Source: Tabrizicola oligotrophica
Lineage (GTDB): Bacteria > Pseudomonadota > Alphaproteobacteria > Rhodobacterales > Rhodobacteraceae
NCBI RefSeq assembly: GCF_011008935.1
Contig: NZ_JAAIVJ010000001.1
Coordinates: 784,304-848,303, forward strand
Direction: 5' to 3'
Length of the DNA: 64,000 nt
Each line of letters opens with the position of its first letter. Positions within the stretch are counted from its first letter, which is position 1. The position numbers were made by a program, and so were the translations under genes. Below are positions 44,813 to 54,851 of this stretch, in pieces. Below the pieces are notes generated by a model. The model was not told the DNA's origin, searched no databases, and saw nothing but the letters and a program-made list of their open reading frames with translations.

Positions 44813-44959
44813 GGGTCGAACTCCTTGATCGGGCCGCGCGGCGCATCTGCCTTGCGGAAACATGACGCATCATCAGGTAATGAGCCGCACATGCAATGCA
44901 ATCCCGCTCGCGGCTGCTCAATCGGTTGTGAAAATCATGTCACGCCGCGCCGGCCGGCA

Positions 44960-45154
44960 TCAAGCGCCAAGGTAGCGCGCCAGCAGCACAAGGCCGGTCC
45001 CGACCGCAACGGCCAGCAATCCCATCACGCGGCGCTGGTCTTGCGACAGGCCCGCCAAGAGCCGCAGCATGTCCTCCATGCGCAAAGGGGCCAGTGCAAG
45101 CACCAGCCCCTCGATCACGAGCACCAGACCAAGGCCCAGCAGCAGCAGGGTCAT
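44960..45154 (-). CDS. DUF2065 small membrane protein
   Basis: 64 residues with two hydrophobic segments (about 1-20 and 43-60) joined by a short polar loop LSQDQRRVMG, matching the DUF2065 (YjeT-like) family. ATG 45154 overlaps the hflC stop by 4 bp (ATGA). It lies between hflC and degP as in many related genomes; function is unknown but coupling suggests a link to the HflKC complex. Confidence 0.88.
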   Translation of the reverse strand: MTLLLLGLGLVLVIEGLVLALAPLRMEDMLRLLAGLSQDQRRVMGLLAVAVGTGLVLLARYLGA

Positions 45155-46047
45155 TGCCCCGCCGCAGGAACTTCCGGCGCCACAGGCGCGGTGACGCCGT
45201 TCATGTAGTCGAAGAACTCGGAATTCGGCGACAGCACGATCGAGGAATTGCCCGATTGCATGGCGCGTTCGTAAGAGGTCAGCGAGCGGGTGAAGGCGAA
45301 GAACTCGGGGTCGCGGCCGAAGGCTTCGGCGTAGATCGCGTTGCGCTGCGCGTCGGCCTCGCCGCGGACGATCTCGGCGTTCTTGCGCGCCTCGGAGGTG
45401 ACTTCCACCTGCTCGCGGTCCGCTGCCGCCCGCACGCGCTGCGCCGCCTCGTTGCCGCGGGCAATCTCGTCGGCCGCCTCGCGCTGACGCTCGGCCCGCA
45501 TGCGGGCGAAGGTCGCCTCAAGGTTCTGCTCCGGCAGGTCGGTCCGGGTCAGGCGGACGTCGATCACCTCGACCCCGAGAGAGCCGGATTCGCGGCGCGC
45601 AATGTCGCGGATGCGGTTCATCAGCGCGGTGCGGTCCTCGGACAACACGGCGGTCGACGGCACGCCGCCCATGATCTCGCGGATCGCGGCGTTGATGATG
45701 CGGTCAAGGCGCTGGCGGGCGACCTCCTCGCCGCCTGCGCCCACCGCCTGCCGGAACTTCACCAGATCGGTGATGCGCCAGCGGGCGAAGGCATCGACCA
45801 CCAGACGGCGGTCGTCGGCGGGGGTGACTTCGATCGGTTGGGTCGGCAGGCCAAGGATGCGGTCCTCATAGCTGACGACCTCCTGGATGAAGGGCAGCTT
45901 GAAGCCGAGACCCGGCTCTTCGACCACCTGTTTCACCTGACCGAATTGCAGCACAAGGGCCTGCTTGCGTTCATCGACGATATAGACCGAGGACAGCGCC
46001 ACGACGCCGGCGACGAAGAGGGCGGGAAGGATATAGACAGCGCGCAT
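45151..46047 (-). CDS. hflC: HflC, FtsH-modulating prohibitin/SPFH-domain protein
   Basis: 298 residues. One N-terminal membrane segment (about 5-22) anchors a periplasmic SPFH domain (PGLGFKLPFIQEV near 45, ARWRIT near 88), followed by a long helix with Glu/Arg/Ala repeats. It forms the HflKC cage that limits FtsH protease. The start overlaps the hflK stop by one base (TGATG). Confidence 0.95.
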   Translation of the reverse strand: MRAVYILPALFVAGVVALSSVYIVDERKQALVLQFGQVKQVVEEPGLGFKLPFIQEVVSYEDRILGLPTQPIEVTPADDRRLVVDAFARWRITDLVKFRQAVGAGGEEVARQRLDRIINAAIREIMGGVPSTAVLSEDRTALMNRIRDIARRESGSLGVEVIDVRLTRTDLPEQNLEATFARMRAERQREAADEIARGNEAAQRVRAAADREQVEVTSEARKNAEIVRGEADAQRNAIYAEAFGRDPEFFAFTRSLTSYERAMQSGNSSIVLSPNSEFFDYMNGVTAPVAPEVPAAGQ

Positions 46048-47213
46048 CAGTTGGTCCCCTCGGTGGCGGCGGCCCCTGTGGACATGCGGCCAAGCTCGTT
46101 CAGCGGCAGGAAGGGCACGACGCCCTGACCGCTTTGTCCGTCGACGCCGTCAAGGATCACCTTGTTCATGCCACCGAGAACTTTCTCCATGGTTTCCAGA
46201 TACATGCGCTTGCGCGTCACATCCGGGGCCTTCACATATTCATTGTAGACCGCAAGGAAGCGGCTGGCCTCGCCCTGGGCGTTGTTCACCACCTGGGCGC
46301 GGTAGGCCTCGGCCTCTTCCAGAAGCTGGGCAGCCTGGCCGCGGGCGCCGGCCGTCACCTTGTTGGCATAGGCATCGGCCTCTTTCTCCAGCCGGTCGCG
46401 TTCCTGCTGGGCGGCCTGCACTTCGCGGAAGGCGTCGATCACCTCGCGGGGGGGGTCGGCCTTGGCAAGGTTCACCCGCACGATGTTGATGCCGGCATCA
46501 TAGGTATCCAGCGTGCCTTGCACGGCAGCCAGAAGATCGGTCGCAATCCGGCCGCGGTCGCGGTTCAAGACCGGCGCCAGTTCGCTGCGCGCGATGATGT
46601 CGCGCATGGCGCTTTCCGACACCGCCTTGATGGTGTCATTCGGATCGGCAAGGTTGAACAGATACTTGGCCGGATCCTCGATGTTCCAGACGACCTGGAA
46701 TTCCATGTCCACGATGTTCTGGTCGCGGGTCAGCATGAGGCCGGTGTCCATCTCGCCGCCAGCGCCCGAGCCGACTTCGGTGGTGCGCTCGCCCGTGACC
46801 TGCACGATTTCGGCCTGCACCAGCGGCCAGGGGGCGAAGTTCAGGCCCGGATTGCCGACAGCGCTGAATTCGCCAAGGAACAGCTCGACCGACTGTTCTT
46901 CGGGCTTGACGGTGTAGAAGGACATGTAGCCCCAAAGCGCCACGGCGGCGAAGGCGCCCAGCACAAGGCCCTGTCGCGAAAAGAGGTTCGGCCCCGGCCC
47001 GCCGGCCTGCGACGGCGGGCGACCGCCGCCCCGGCCACCGCCCATCAGCACGCGCAGCTGTTCCTGCCCCTTGCGGACCAGCTCGTCGATCTCGGGGATC
47101 TGCGGGCCTTCTCCGGGACGGCGCGGGCCGCCCTTGCGGCCTTCGTCCTTGTTCTCGCGCCCGTCACCATCCTGATTGCCGCCGCCACCCCAGGGCCCAC
47201 CGCCACCCGCCAT
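46047..47213 (-). CDS. hflK: HflK, FtsH-modulating SPFH-domain protein
   Basis: 388 residues. A Gly/Asp-rich cytosolic leader (MAGGGGPWGGGGNQDGDG, residues 1-18) precedes one membrane segment near 80-98 and an SPFH domain; the C-terminal helix and tail carry NGxAxx-like assembly residues. It partners HflC. First gene of the hflK-hflC-DUF2065-degP unit; upstream is gor, 98 bp away. Confidence 0.95.
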   Translation of the reverse strand: MAGGGGPWGGGGNQDGDGRENKDEGRKGGPRRPGEGPQIPEIDELVRKGQEQLRVLMGGGRGGGRPPSQAGGPGPNLFSRQGLVLGAFAAVALWGYMSFYTVKPEEQSVELFLGEFSAVGNPGLNFAPWPLVQAEIVQVTGERTTEVGSGAGGEMDTGLMLTRDQNIVDMEFQVVWNIEDPAKYLFNLADPNDTIKAVSESAMRDIIARSELAPVLNRDRGRIATDLLAAVQGTLDTYDAGINIVRVNLAKADPPREVIDAFREVQAAQQERDRLEKEADAYANKVTAGARGQAAQLLEEAEAYRAQVVNNAQGEASRFLAVYNEYVKAPDVTRKRMYLETMEKVLGGMNKVILDGVDGQSGQGVVPFLPLNELGRMSTGAAATEGTN

Positions 47214-47310
47214 CGAGAAAACCTCACTTGCATTTCCGTTCCCTCTGACTTGGGGCGGATGGCACGGGAAATCAAGCCGCGAATTGGCTTTGCCGCCCTG
47301 CCGCCGGGTG

Positions 47311-48672
47311 TCAGACGATGCGCGCCGGCTTGCGCATCGTCACCAGTTCCTCGGCCATGGTCGGATGCACGGCGACAGTGCGGTCGAAATCCTCCTTGGT
47401 CGCCCCCATGCCGATGGCGATGGCGACAAGCTGGATCATCTCGCCCGCGCCCTCGCCGACGATATGGCAGCCCAGAACCTTGCGGGTTTCGACACTGACC
47501 AGAAGCTTCATCAGCACCCGGTCCTGACGGCCGGCGAACAGCGTCTTCATCGGGCGGAAGGCGGCGACATAGACCTCGGTCGGCCCCTGCGCGCGGGCCT
47601 GTTCCTCGGTCAGGCCGATGGTGCCAAGCTCGGGCTGGGTAAAGACCGCCGAGGCGATGTTGAGATGCTCGAACTTCGTCGGCACGCCGCGGAACAGGGT
47701 GTCGGCAAAGGCATGGCCCTCGCGGATGGCGACCGGGGTCAGGTTCACCCGGTCGGTGACATCGCCGACGGCATGGATCGAGGGCACGGCAGTTTGCGAC
47801 CAGTCGGAGACCTTGATCTCGCCGTTGCGGCCAAACGCGACGCCCAGCGCCTCCAGCCCCAGCCCGGCGCTGTTCGGCTTGCGGCCGGTGGCGTAAAGCA
47901 CAAGGTCGAACTCGCGCTCGGAGCCGTCCGTGGCCACGGCCCGGATGCCGCCTTGGGTCTTTTCCAGCCGCAGTACGTCGGTGCCGCAATGCACGGCAAT
48001 GCCGGCGGCCTGCATGGCGTTCGAGACATGGCCGCGCGCCTCGTCGTCAAAGCCGCGCAGGATCTGGGCGCCGCGGTAATATTGCGTGGTCTTGACGCCC
48101 AGCCCGTTGAGGATGCAGGAAAATTCCGAGGCGATATAACCGCCGCCCACCACCAGCGCCCGGTTCGGCAGGGCCGGCAGGTGGAACATCTCGTTCGAGG
48201 TGACGGCCAGCTCGGCGCCGGGCACCTCGGGCACGAAGGGCCGGCCGCCAGTGGCGATCAGGATGTGCCGGGTGGTAAAACGCGCGCCGGTGGCAAGCTG
48301 GACGGTATGGGCGTCGACCACGGTGGCGCGCGTGTCGTGGATCGTCACACCGGCGGTCTTCAGCGTGGAGCGGTAGGCGTTTTCCAGCCGGGTGAGTTCA
48401 GTCTCGAGCGCGGTGCGGAACCGGACCCAGTCGAAACCGTGGTTCTGCACCTCCCAGCCATAAGCGCGGGCGTCCTCGATCTGGCCGGGAAACTCGGAGG
48501 CAAAGACCATCAGCTTTTTCGGCACGCAACCCCGGATGACGCAGGTGCCGCCCATGCGGGATTCCTCGGCCAGACCGACCTTTGCCCCGCCCTCGGCCGC
48601 CGCAATGCGCGCCGCCCGCACCCCGCCCGAGCCGCCACCGATGACGAAGAGATCATAGTCGAACTGGGTCAT
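47311..48672 (-). CDS. gor: Glutathione-disulfide reductase
   Basis: 453-residue flavoprotein that reduces GSSG with NADPH. FAD-binding VIGGGSGGVRAAR starts at residue 10; redox-active Cys44 and Cys49 lie in GGTCVIRGCVPKKL; the NAD(P)-binding VVGGGYIASEF is near 168; the C-terminal active-site HPTMAEE carries the acid/base His. Supplies reduced glutathione, which is also used by the GST encoded at 51732-52394. Confidence 0.95.
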   Translation of the reverse strand: MTQFDYDLFVIGGGSGGVRAARIAAAEGGAKVGLAEESRMGGTCVIRGCVPKKLMVFASEFPGQIEDARAYGWEVQNHGFDWVRFRTALETELTRLENAYRSTLKTAGVTIHDTRATVVDAHTVQLATGARFTTRHILIATGGRPFVPEVPGAELAVTSNEMFHLPALPNRALVVGGGYIASEFSCILNGLGVKTTQYYRGAQILRGFDDEARGHVSNAMQAAGIAVHCGTDVLRLEKTQGGIRAVATDGSEREFDLVLYATGRKPNSAGLGLEALGVAFGRNGEIKVSDWSQTAVPSIHAVGDVTDRVNLTPVAIREGHAFADTLFRGVPTKFEHLNIASAVFTQPELGTIGLTEEQARAQGPTEVYVAAFRPMKTLFAGRQDRVLMKLLVSVETRKVLGCHIVGEGAGEMIQLVAIAIGMGATKEDFDRTVAVHPTMAEELVTMRKPARIV

Positions 48673-48697
48673 GGTCGCGCCCTTTCTTGGCGGCGGA

Positions 48698-48715
48698 CCG
48701 GGGGCCAGCCCCCGG
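48698..48715 (-). terminator. Hairpin between rpiA and gor
   Basis: CCGGGGG-CCAG-CCCCCGG, 7-bp perfect stem, followed by CCCCGGGATATTTGGG, a motif often seen at 3' ends in Rhodobacterales. It lies 3' of rpiA on the minus strand. Confidence 0.6.
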
Positions 48716-48744
48716 CCCCCCGGGATATTTGGGAACAGATGAAA

Positions 48745-49533
48745 TCAGTCGCCGAGATCGGCGAAGATGTTGTCGGTGGGGGCGAAGTGGATGCGGTCGT
48801 CGGTCTGCGTGCCGGCGTTGATGTCGCGCACCTGCACCCGGCCATCGCCATAGCCGATGATGACGATATCGCAGATGTCGATGAACAGGCCGTTCTCCAC
48901 CACACCGGGGATCTGGTTCAGCACCAGCGACAGCTGGCGCGGATTGCCGATGCGTTTCAGATGCAGGTCAACGATGTAATTGGCCTCGTCGGTCAGCAAG
49001 GGCTTGTCGCCATTCATCCGCAGCGTCACGTCGCGGTCGAGAACGTCGACGCCGACCAGCATTTCCTCGATCAGCGCCTTGGTGGTCTGCCAGCCGAAGG
49101 GGATGATCTCGACCGGCAGCGGGAAGGCGCCAAGCTGCGCCACTTCCTTGGCCGCATCGGTGATGACGATCATCTGGTCCGAGGCGGTGGCCACGATCTT
49201 TTCCTGCAACAGCGCCGCGCCGCCGCCCTTGATGAGCGCGAGGTTGGCGTCGAATTCGTCGGCGCCGTCGATGGTGAGATCAAGCCATTTGGCATCGTCA
49301 AGGCTGGTGACCGGCACGCCAAGCTGGCGGGCCAGTTCGGCAGTGCGCGTCGAGGTCGGCACGCCGACGACGCGCAGGCCTTCTTCCTTGATCCGTTCGG
49401 CCAGACAGCGCACCATCCAGGCGGCGGTCGATCCGGTGCCGAGCCCCAGCTTCATGCCATCCTCGACAAATTCCACCGCGCGCTTGGCGGCGACGAACTT
49501 GGCCTTGTCGATGGGCGAGAGATCGGCGGGCAT
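48745..49533 (-). CDS. rpiA: Ribose-5-phosphate isomerase A
   Basis: 262 residues. Interconverts ribose 5-phosphate and ribulose 5-phosphate. Signatures: LGTGSTAAWMV near 31, VPTSTRTAELA near 59, LTIDGADEFD near 86 and the KGGGAALLQEK loop with the catalytic Glu near 106. Length exceeds the E. coli enzyme by about 40 residues through a C-terminal extension seen in Rhodobacter relatives. Confidence 0.95.
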   Translation of the reverse strand: MPADLSPIDKAKFVAAKRAVEFVEDGMKLGLGTGSTAAWMVRCLAERIKEEGLRVVGVPTSTRTAELARQLGVPVTSLDDAKWLDLTIDGADEFDANLALIKGGGAALLQEKIVATASDQMIVITDAAKEVAQLGAFPLPVEIIPFGWQTTKALIEEMLVGVDVLDRDVTLRMNGDKPLLTDEANYIVDLHLKRIGNPRQLSLVLNQIPGVVENGLFIDICDIVIIGYGDGRVQVRDINAGTQTDDRIHFAPTDNIFADLGD

Positions 49534-49608
49534 GGCAGATTCCTTCCTGGGGCGCGCGCGGGCTTTATAGGGCTTCGCCGCCCGGCCCGCGAGGGGATTT
49601 CTTGTCGC

Positions 49609-49636
49609 TTGACAGACGGGCGGCGCCGTCTATTTT
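49609..49636 (+). promoter_or_regulatory. Sigma-70-type promoter of mntH
   Basis: TTGACA (49609-49614), 16-bp spacer, TATTTT (49631-49636). Near-consensus, unusual for this GC-rich genome, and directly upstream of mntH. Confidence 0.65.
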
Positions 49637-49656
49637 GCGAATAATTCTTAATTGCA
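49636..49656 (+). promoter_or_regulatory. Fur-family (Mur-like) operator overlapping the mntH promoter
   Basis: The palindrome TGCGAATAA-TTC-TTAATTGCA (49636-49656) has 7 of 9 symmetric positions paired and resembles alphaproteobacterial Fur/Mur boxes. It overlaps the -10 edge and likely start site, so a manganese-loaded repressor would block transcription. The regulator is outside the window. Confidence 0.6.
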
Positions 49657-49675
49657 GGAAATTCCGGGAAAATCC

Positions 49676-51016
49676 ATGGCCAGACATGAGACTTTCAGCC
49701 TTGGCCAGTGGCGCGGCGTGCGCGGCGAGGCGGCGCTGGCCGAAGTGAGCCGGTCGATTGCGGTGCAGGGCGGCGGGTTCAGGCGCTTTGCCGCCTTTCT
49801 TGGCCCCGGCTATCTGGTCGCGGTGGGCTATATGGACCCCGGCAACTGGGCGACCTCGATCGCGGGCGGGTCGAAATTCGGCTATACGCTTCTGGTGGTG
49901 GCGCTGGTGTCGAACATCATGGCCATCGTGCTGCAATCGCTGACGGCGCGGCTCGCCATCGCCTCGGGGCGCGATCTGGCGCAGGCTTGCCGCGATGCCT
50001 TTGCGCCCTGGGTCGCCTATCCGCTGTGGCTTCTGGCCGAGATTGCCATCATCGCCACCGACATCGCCGAGGTGATCGGCACGGCGATCGGGCTGAACCT
50101 GCTCTTCGGCATTCCGCTGGAACTGGGCGTCATCATCACGGCGCTGGATGTGTTCCTGATCCTTTACCTGCAGAAGAAGGGCTTCCGCTGGCTTGAGGCC
50201 TTTGTCATCGCGCTTCTGGGTGTCATCGCGCTGTCCTTCGGGGTGCAGATCGCGCTGGCCGATCCCGACTGGGGCGCGGTGATCCTTGGCTTTGCGCCGA
50301 CGGTCGAGATCGTGAAGAACCCCGAGATGCTGTATCTCGCGCTCGGGATCCTTGGCGCGACGGTGATGCCGCACAATCTTTATCTGCATTCGGCCATCGT
50401 GCAGACCCGGGCCTATGGCCATACGCTGCGCGAAAAGCGGCAGGCGCTGCGGTTTGCCACCATCGACAGCACAGTGGCGCTGATGTTCGCGCTGCTCATC
50501 AATGCCTCGATCCTCATCGTCGCCGCGGCGACCTTCCATGCCGGCGGCATCGGCGAAGTGGCCGAGCTGGACGAGGCGCATCAGATGCTGGGGCCGTTGA
50601 TGGGGGCGGCGGTGGCGCCGATGCTGTTTGCGGTGGCGCTGCTGGCCTGCGGGCTGAATTCCACCGTCACCGCCACGCTGGCAGGACAGGCGGTGATGGA
50701 GGGCTTCCTGCGGCTGCGGCTGCCGCCATGGCTGCGCCGCCTGAGCACCCGTGCCATTGCCATCGTCCCGGCGGCGGCCGTGACCATCCTTTATGGCAGC
50801 GAGGGCACCGGGCGGCTGCTGATCCTGACGCAGGTGGTGCTGTCGCTGCAACTGTCCTTTGCAGTCGTGCCGCTGGTGGTCTTCACCACCTCGCGCCGCC
50901 GGATGGGCGAGATGGTGGCGCCGGTCTGGCTTGGGGCGGTTGCATGGGGGATTGCGGCGGCGATCGTGGGGCTGAACCTGAAACTCCTGTGGGATTTCTT
51001 CGGTCTGGGCGGCTGA
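49676..51016 (+). CDS. mntH: Nramp-family divalent metal (Mn2+)/H+ symporter
   Basis: 446-residue membrane protein. Metal-binding TM1 motif MDPGNWATS near residue 53 and TM6 motif MPHNLYLHS near 230 are intact, and eleven hydrophobic segments are expected. ATG 49676 starts the family sequence; TTG 49652 inside the operator is unlikely. The strong promoter with overlapping Fur-family-type palindrome supports manganese-regulated expression. Confidence 0.94.
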   Translation: MARHETFSLGQWRGVRGEAALAEVSRSIAVQGGGFRRFAAFLGPGYLVAVGYMDPGNWATSIAGGSKFGYTLLVVALVSNIMAIVLQSLTARLAIASGRDLAQACRDAFAPWVAYPLWLLAEIAIIATDIAEVIGTAIGLNLLFGIPLELGVIITALDVFLILYLQKKGFRWLEAFVIALLGVIALSFGVQIALADPDWGAVILGFAPTVEIVKNPEMLYLALGILGATVMPHNLYLHSAIVQTRAYGHTLREKRQALRFATIDSTVALMFALLINASILIVAAATFHAGGIGEVAELDEAHQMLGPLMGAAVAPMLFAVALLACGLNSTVTATLAGQAVMEGFLRLRLPPWLRRLSTRAIAIVPAAAVTILYGSEGTGRLLILTQVVLSLQLSFAVVPLVVFTTSRRRMGEMVAPVWLGAVAWGIAAAIVGLNLKLLWDFFGLGG

Positions 51017-51032
51017 CCTTCGGCAGCTGATC

Positions 51033-51581
51033 TCAGGTGGCCAGTGCGGCGACCGCCGCCCTGACCTCCTCCAGCGTTACCCAGCCATCGGCATTGCCGT
51101 CAAAGGTCAGCACGGCGCGGGCAATCGCCTCATCGGCGGGCGAGAAGCTGCGCAGGGCTTCGGCCCGGCCCCAAAGCGCAGTCTCGTCGGCGCTGAGCGC
51201 GCGGTCGGTGTTGGCATCGGCGGCCTCGAACAGCGCCCAAAGCCGGCCGCGCGCCTTGGCCGAGGCGGCCGCGACCAGAACGCCCATTTCATCGGCCGTC
51301 ACCCCGCCGTCAAAATCAAGATCGGCCACCTGCACCCGGCGCAGGGCGCTGGCCCGCGCTTCGGCCCGTTCCAGCGCGACAAAGCGGTCGACCCCGGCGG
51401 CATCAAGCCCCTGCGGCCCGCCAAATCCGTGGATCAGCGCGGCGGCAAGCTCGAGAAAGGGCTCCGGATCGGCCTGAACCTGTTTCAACACCGCCTCCGA
51501 CAGCCCGCCCGCCGACAGGGGACCGGCAAACCACAAGGGGCCGGCAAACCACAGCAAAACCCAGACCAACCCGACCCGCAT
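51033..51581 (-). CDS. Exported EF-hand calcium-binding protein
   Basis: 182 residues with an N-terminal signal segment (VLLWFAGPLWFAGPLSAG, which contains a duplicated WFAGPL). Three EF-hand loops follow: DLDFDGGVTADE near 100, DANTDRALSADE near 128 and DGNADGWVTLEE near 163, each with Asp at 1, 3/5 and Glu at 12. Probably a periplasmic calcium sensor or buffer. ATG 51581 has GGAGG 5 nt upstream. It is convergent with mntH. Confidence 0.85.
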   Translation of the reverse strand: MRVGLVWVLLWFAGPLWFAGPLSAGGLSEAVLKQVQADPEPFLELAAALIHGFGGPQGLDAAGVDRFVALERAEARASALRRVQVADLDFDGGVTADEMGVLVAAASAKARGRLWALFEAADANTDRALSADETALWGRAEALRSFSPADEAIARAVLTFDGNADGWVTLEEVRAAVAALAT

Positions 51582-51731
51582 GGCCGCCTCCGTTCGCATT
51601 GCGTTCCCAGTCTTGGCCGGTTTCCCCTGACAAAGCGTTAAGGTCCGACGCCGTCCCTGCCCCCGGAATGTCGCTTTTTGCCTGCCAAAGCAGCGCATCC
51701 CTGCCATAGTGGGCTGAAAGGAGCGCGCGCG

Positions 51732-52394
51732 ATGTATGTTCTGCACTATTACCCCGACACTGCCTCGCTGGCGGTGCGCATGGTTCTGGCCGAACTGGGC
51801 GTGCAGCATCGCTGCGAGCTGATCGACCGCGAGGGCGGGGCGCTGTCCAGCCCCGCCTATCGCGCCCTGCAGCCGCTTGGCCTCATTCCGGCGCTGGAAA
51901 CCCCCGACGGCACGATGTTCGAGACGGCGGCCATCCTGCTTTACCTGTCCGACCGCCATCCGGGCCTTGCCCCGGCGCCCGACGCGCCGGATCGCGGCGA
52001 TTTCCTGAAATGGCTGTTCTTCACCTCGACCAACGCCCACACCACGCTGCTGCAGCTTTTCTACCCCGAGCGCACGGCCGGGCCGGAGTGCGTGCCGCAG
52101 GTGCTGGCCCATGCCCTGCCGAAGATGAAGCGGTTTCTGGCGCTGCTGGATGGTGCCGCCACCGCGAATCCCGGCTGGCTGTCGCCGGACCGGCCGACGA
52201 TCCTTGGCTACTATGTCGCCATGCTGATGCACTGGCTGGGCGGATTCGGCGCCGAACATCCGCTGCAGATCAACGCCGCCGATTATCCGGCACTTTACAA
52301 GGTCCTGACCATGCTGGAAGGTCAGCACGCCACCGAAGCCATCGCCGAGGATGAGGGTCTTGGCCCGACCCCCTTCACCGCCCCCCTAGCCTGA
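51732..52394 (+). CDS. Glutathione S-transferase family protein
   Basis: 220 residues. The N-terminal thioredoxin-like domain starts YVLHYYPDTASLAVRMVL and has the cis-Pro segment GLIPALETPDG near 55 and ETAAILLYLSDRH near 70; an all-helical C-terminal domain follows. Ser/Tyr active-site assignment is uncertain. AAGGAG lies upstream of ATG 51732. It precedes sdaA by 10 bp, so co-transcription is likely. Confidence 0.92.
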   Translation: MYVLHYYPDTASLAVRMVLAELGVQHRCELIDREGGALSSPAYRALQPLGLIPALETPDGTMFETAAILLYLSDRHPGLAPAPDAPDRGDFLKWLFFTSTNAHTTLLQLFYPERTAGPECVPQVLAHALPKMKRFLALLDGAATANPGWLSPDRPTILGYYVAMLMHWLGGFGAEHPLQINAADYPALYKVLTMLEGQHATEAIAEDEGLGPTPFTAPLA

Positions 52395-52404
52395 GAGACC
52401 CCAG

Positions 52405-53784
52405 ATGTTCCTTTCCGTCTTCGACATGTTCAAGGTGGGCGTCGGCCCGTCTTCCTCGCATACCATGGGGCCGATGGTGGCGGCGGCGCGGTTTCTGGAC
52501 AAGATGCGCGCCAGCCCGTTCCAGTTCCACGGGCTGCGCGCCTCGCTGCATGGCTCGCTGGCCTTTACCGGGGTGGGCCATGCCACCGATCGGGCGACGA
52601 TCCTTGGCCTTGCCGGGTTCGAGCCGGCGAGCTATGACGCGGAAAAGGCGGAAGCGGCGCTGGCGCTGATCGAAAGGACGCATCAGATTGCCGTGCCCGG
52701 CCTGCCGCCGCTGGCCTTTGATCCGAAGAAGGATCTCACCTTCGATTATGGCCCTGCCCTGCCCGGCCATGCCAATGGCATGATCCTGAAGGCCACCGAC
52801 GCGCAGGGCGACATCATCATGGAGGAGACCTACTATTCCATCGGCGGCGGCTTCGTGCTGACGGCGGGTGAATTGTCCGACGCCGGCGGCGCCAAGGCCA
52901 AGGCGCGGGCCGATGTGCCCTATCCGTTTGAAACGGCGGCGGAAATGCTGGAGATGGCGGCGAAGTCCGGCCTGACGGTTGCCCAGATGAAACTGGCCAA
53001 TGAGCTGAAGTTCCGCACGAAGGCCGAGATTGACAAGGGCCTCGCCCGGCTGTGGGAGGTGATGAACAACTGCATCTCGCGCGGGATGGCGACCGATGGC
53101 ATCCTGCCGGGCGGGCTGAAGGTGCGCCGCCGCGCCAAGGGCATCCATGATGCGCTGATGGCCGAACGCGGGCTGAACATGACCGCGCCGCACACCATCA
53201 ACGACTGGATGAGTCTTTATGCCATGGCGGTGAACGAGGAGAACGCCGCCGGCGGGCAGGTCGTCACGGCGCCGACCAATGGCGCGGCGGGGGTGCTGCC
53301 GGCGACGATCCGCTACTGGCTGGACCATGTGCCGGGGGCCAGCGCGGCGAAGGTGGGGGATTTCCTGCTGACTGCCGCCGCCGTCGGGGGCCTGTGCAAG
53401 CACAATGCCTCGATTTCGGGCGCCGAATGTGGCTGTCAGGCCGAAGTGGGCTCGGCTGCAGCTATGTCAGCGGCGGGGCTTTGCGCAGTGTTGGGCGGTA
53501 CGGCGATGCAGGTGGAAAACGCCGCCGAAATCGCGCTGGAACATCATCTCGGCATGACCTGCGACCCGGTGAAGGGGCTGGTGCAGGTGCCCTGCATCGA
53601 GCGCAACGGCCTTGGCGCGATCAAGGCGGTTTCTGCCGCCAGCCTTGCCCTGCGCGGCGACGGGGTGCATCTGGTCAGCCTTGACGCCTGCATCGAGACC
53701 ATGCGCCAGACCGGCCATGACATGCACGAGAAGTACAAGGAAACCTCGCTGGGCGGCCTTGCGGTGAACGTGCCGAACTGCTGA
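52405..53784 (+). CDS. sdaA: L-serine ammonia-lyase, iron-sulfur type
   Basis: 459 residues. Deaminates L-serine to pyruvate with a [4Fe-4S] cluster. The N-terminal beta domain begins [18 protein letters not shown]; cluster cysteines lie in [19 protein letters not shown] near 332-350 and at a third site near 390 ([14 protein letters not shown]). Single-chain bacterial form. Follows the GST gene closely. Confidence 0.95.
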   Translation: MFLSVFDMFKVGVGPSSSHTMGPMVAAARFLDKMRASPFQFHGLRASLHGSLAFTGVGHATDRATILGLAGFEPASYDAEKAEAALALIERTHQIAVPGLPPLAFDPKKDLTFDYGPALPGHANGMILKATDAQGDIIMEETYYSIGGGFVLTAGELSDAGGAKAKARADVPYPFETAAEMLEMAAKSGLTVAQMKLANELKFRTKAEIDKGLARLWEVMNNCISRGMATDGILPGGLKVRRRAKGIHDALMAERGLNMTAPHTINDWMSLYAMAVNEENAAGGQVVTAPTNGAAGVLPATIRYWLDHVPGASAAKVGDFLLTAAAVGGLCKHNASISGAECGCQAEVGSAAAMSAAGLCAVLGGTAMQVENAAEIALEHHLGMTCDPVKGLVQVPCIERNGLGAIKAVSAASLALRGDGVHLVSLDACIETMRQTGHDMHEKYKETSLGGLAVNVPNC

Positions 53785-53793
53785 AGCCAGCCG

Positions 53794-54681
53794 TCAGACC
53801 ATGAAGATGTCCGCATGGGTGAGCGTGGCGCCGTCCTGCAGGTCGGCGATCAGCCGCACTCCGCCGTCAAGGCTGCCGTTGCGATCGAACCACAACATGC
53901 CGGAACTGACATTGTAGATGAAGCGGTCGTTCAGGTCTTGCGCCCTGTTGTCCTCGCGGGCGATAAATCGCCCCGGGGCCAGCTGGCCCAAGGGCAACCC
54001 GCCGAAATTCGCCGCAAGAAAGTGCAGCGAATCGTTGTTGCCATTGGTCTGCGAGGAAAAATCATAGATGCGGTCGGCCCCATGGGTGGGCGCGATGAAA
54101 TGAAACTGATCATCGCCCGCGCCGCCGCGCAAGATGTCGCGGTCGGCACCGCCCGACAGCAGGTCATCGCCGTCGCCGCCATATAGCCTGTCGCGCGCCG
54201 CGCCGGCATAGAGCTGGTCATCGCCGTCATTGCCATAGATCGTGTCGGTTCCCTTGTCGGTTCGAAAGACATTGGCCACGTCACTGCCGGTAAACCGGCC
54301 GCCGATGAAGCCGAAACAGGTGTAATTCTCGATGCCGGAGAACCGGTCGACATCATTTGGGTCGCCGCCAAGCGCGCCCTGAATCCCAAGGACAAGGTTC
54401 AGGTCCAGCCGGAAGGTGTTGGCCGGCAGGCTGCCCCAGTCGCGCTGGAATGTATCAATGCCGCTGCCGCCGAAAAGCAGGTCAAGCCCCGGACCGTCAA
54501 TGATCACGTCATTGCCGCCGCCGCCATAGATCGTGTCATTGCCTGATCCGCCGTCAATGAAATCGGCGCCGCCGAGACCAGACAGGCTGTCATTGCCTGC
54601 ATCTCCCGTGATCGTGTCGGCGTCATCTGTGCCGGTCAGCGTGTCGTCATCCGTGCTTCCTGTAAAAGTTGCCATTGTCAT
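53794..54681 (-). CDS. RTX (hemolysin-type calcium-binding repeat) secreted protein, small
   Basis: 295 residues. Glycine/aspartate nonapeptide repeats (GGxGxDxUx), for example GDAGNDSLSG, GGSGNDTIYG and GGDGDDLLSG, make calcium-binding beta rolls near 28-65 and 140-185. The C-terminus ends THADIFMV, a type I secretion-signal-like tail. The ATG at 54681 or 54675 is used; a GGGGG stretch lies upstream. No catalytic domain is recognised. The neighbouring 888-residue RTX protein on the same strand is a likely relative. No ABC exporter is in the window. Confidence 0.85.
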   Translation of the reverse strand: MTMATFTGSTDDDTLTGTDDADTITGDAGNDSLSGLGGADFIDGGSGNDTIYGGGGNDVIIDGPGLDLLFGGSGIDTFQRDWGSLPANTFRLDLNLVLGIQGALGGDPNDVDRFSGIENYTCFGFIGGRFTGSDVANVFRTDKGTDTIYGNDGDDQLYAGAARDRLYGGDGDDLLSGGADRDILRGGAGDDQFHFIAPTHGADRIYDFSSQTNGNNDSLHFLAANFGGLPLGQLAPGRFIAREDNRAQDLNDRFIYNVSSGMLWFDRNGSLDGGVRLIADLQDGATLTHADIFMV

Positions 54682-54851
54682 TGCCCCCAATGTGAAAGTG
54701 AGTCCAATTCGGGAACTCTACGGCATCGCCCCGGAACCTGTCATTTCTTGAATTCCCGCGCTGACCCCGCAAGCCAGGACTGCCGGCACGGCGGCCGGTT
54801 GTGGCAATCGACCTCTCCGCGCCACGCATGCCTGCGCACGGCCCCGGCGCG

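Noticed and set aside
43289..45208. Plus-strand open frame (639 codons) opposite degP
   Set aside because: Antisense to a gene with an intact catalytic triad and good ribosome site; no domain on this strand.
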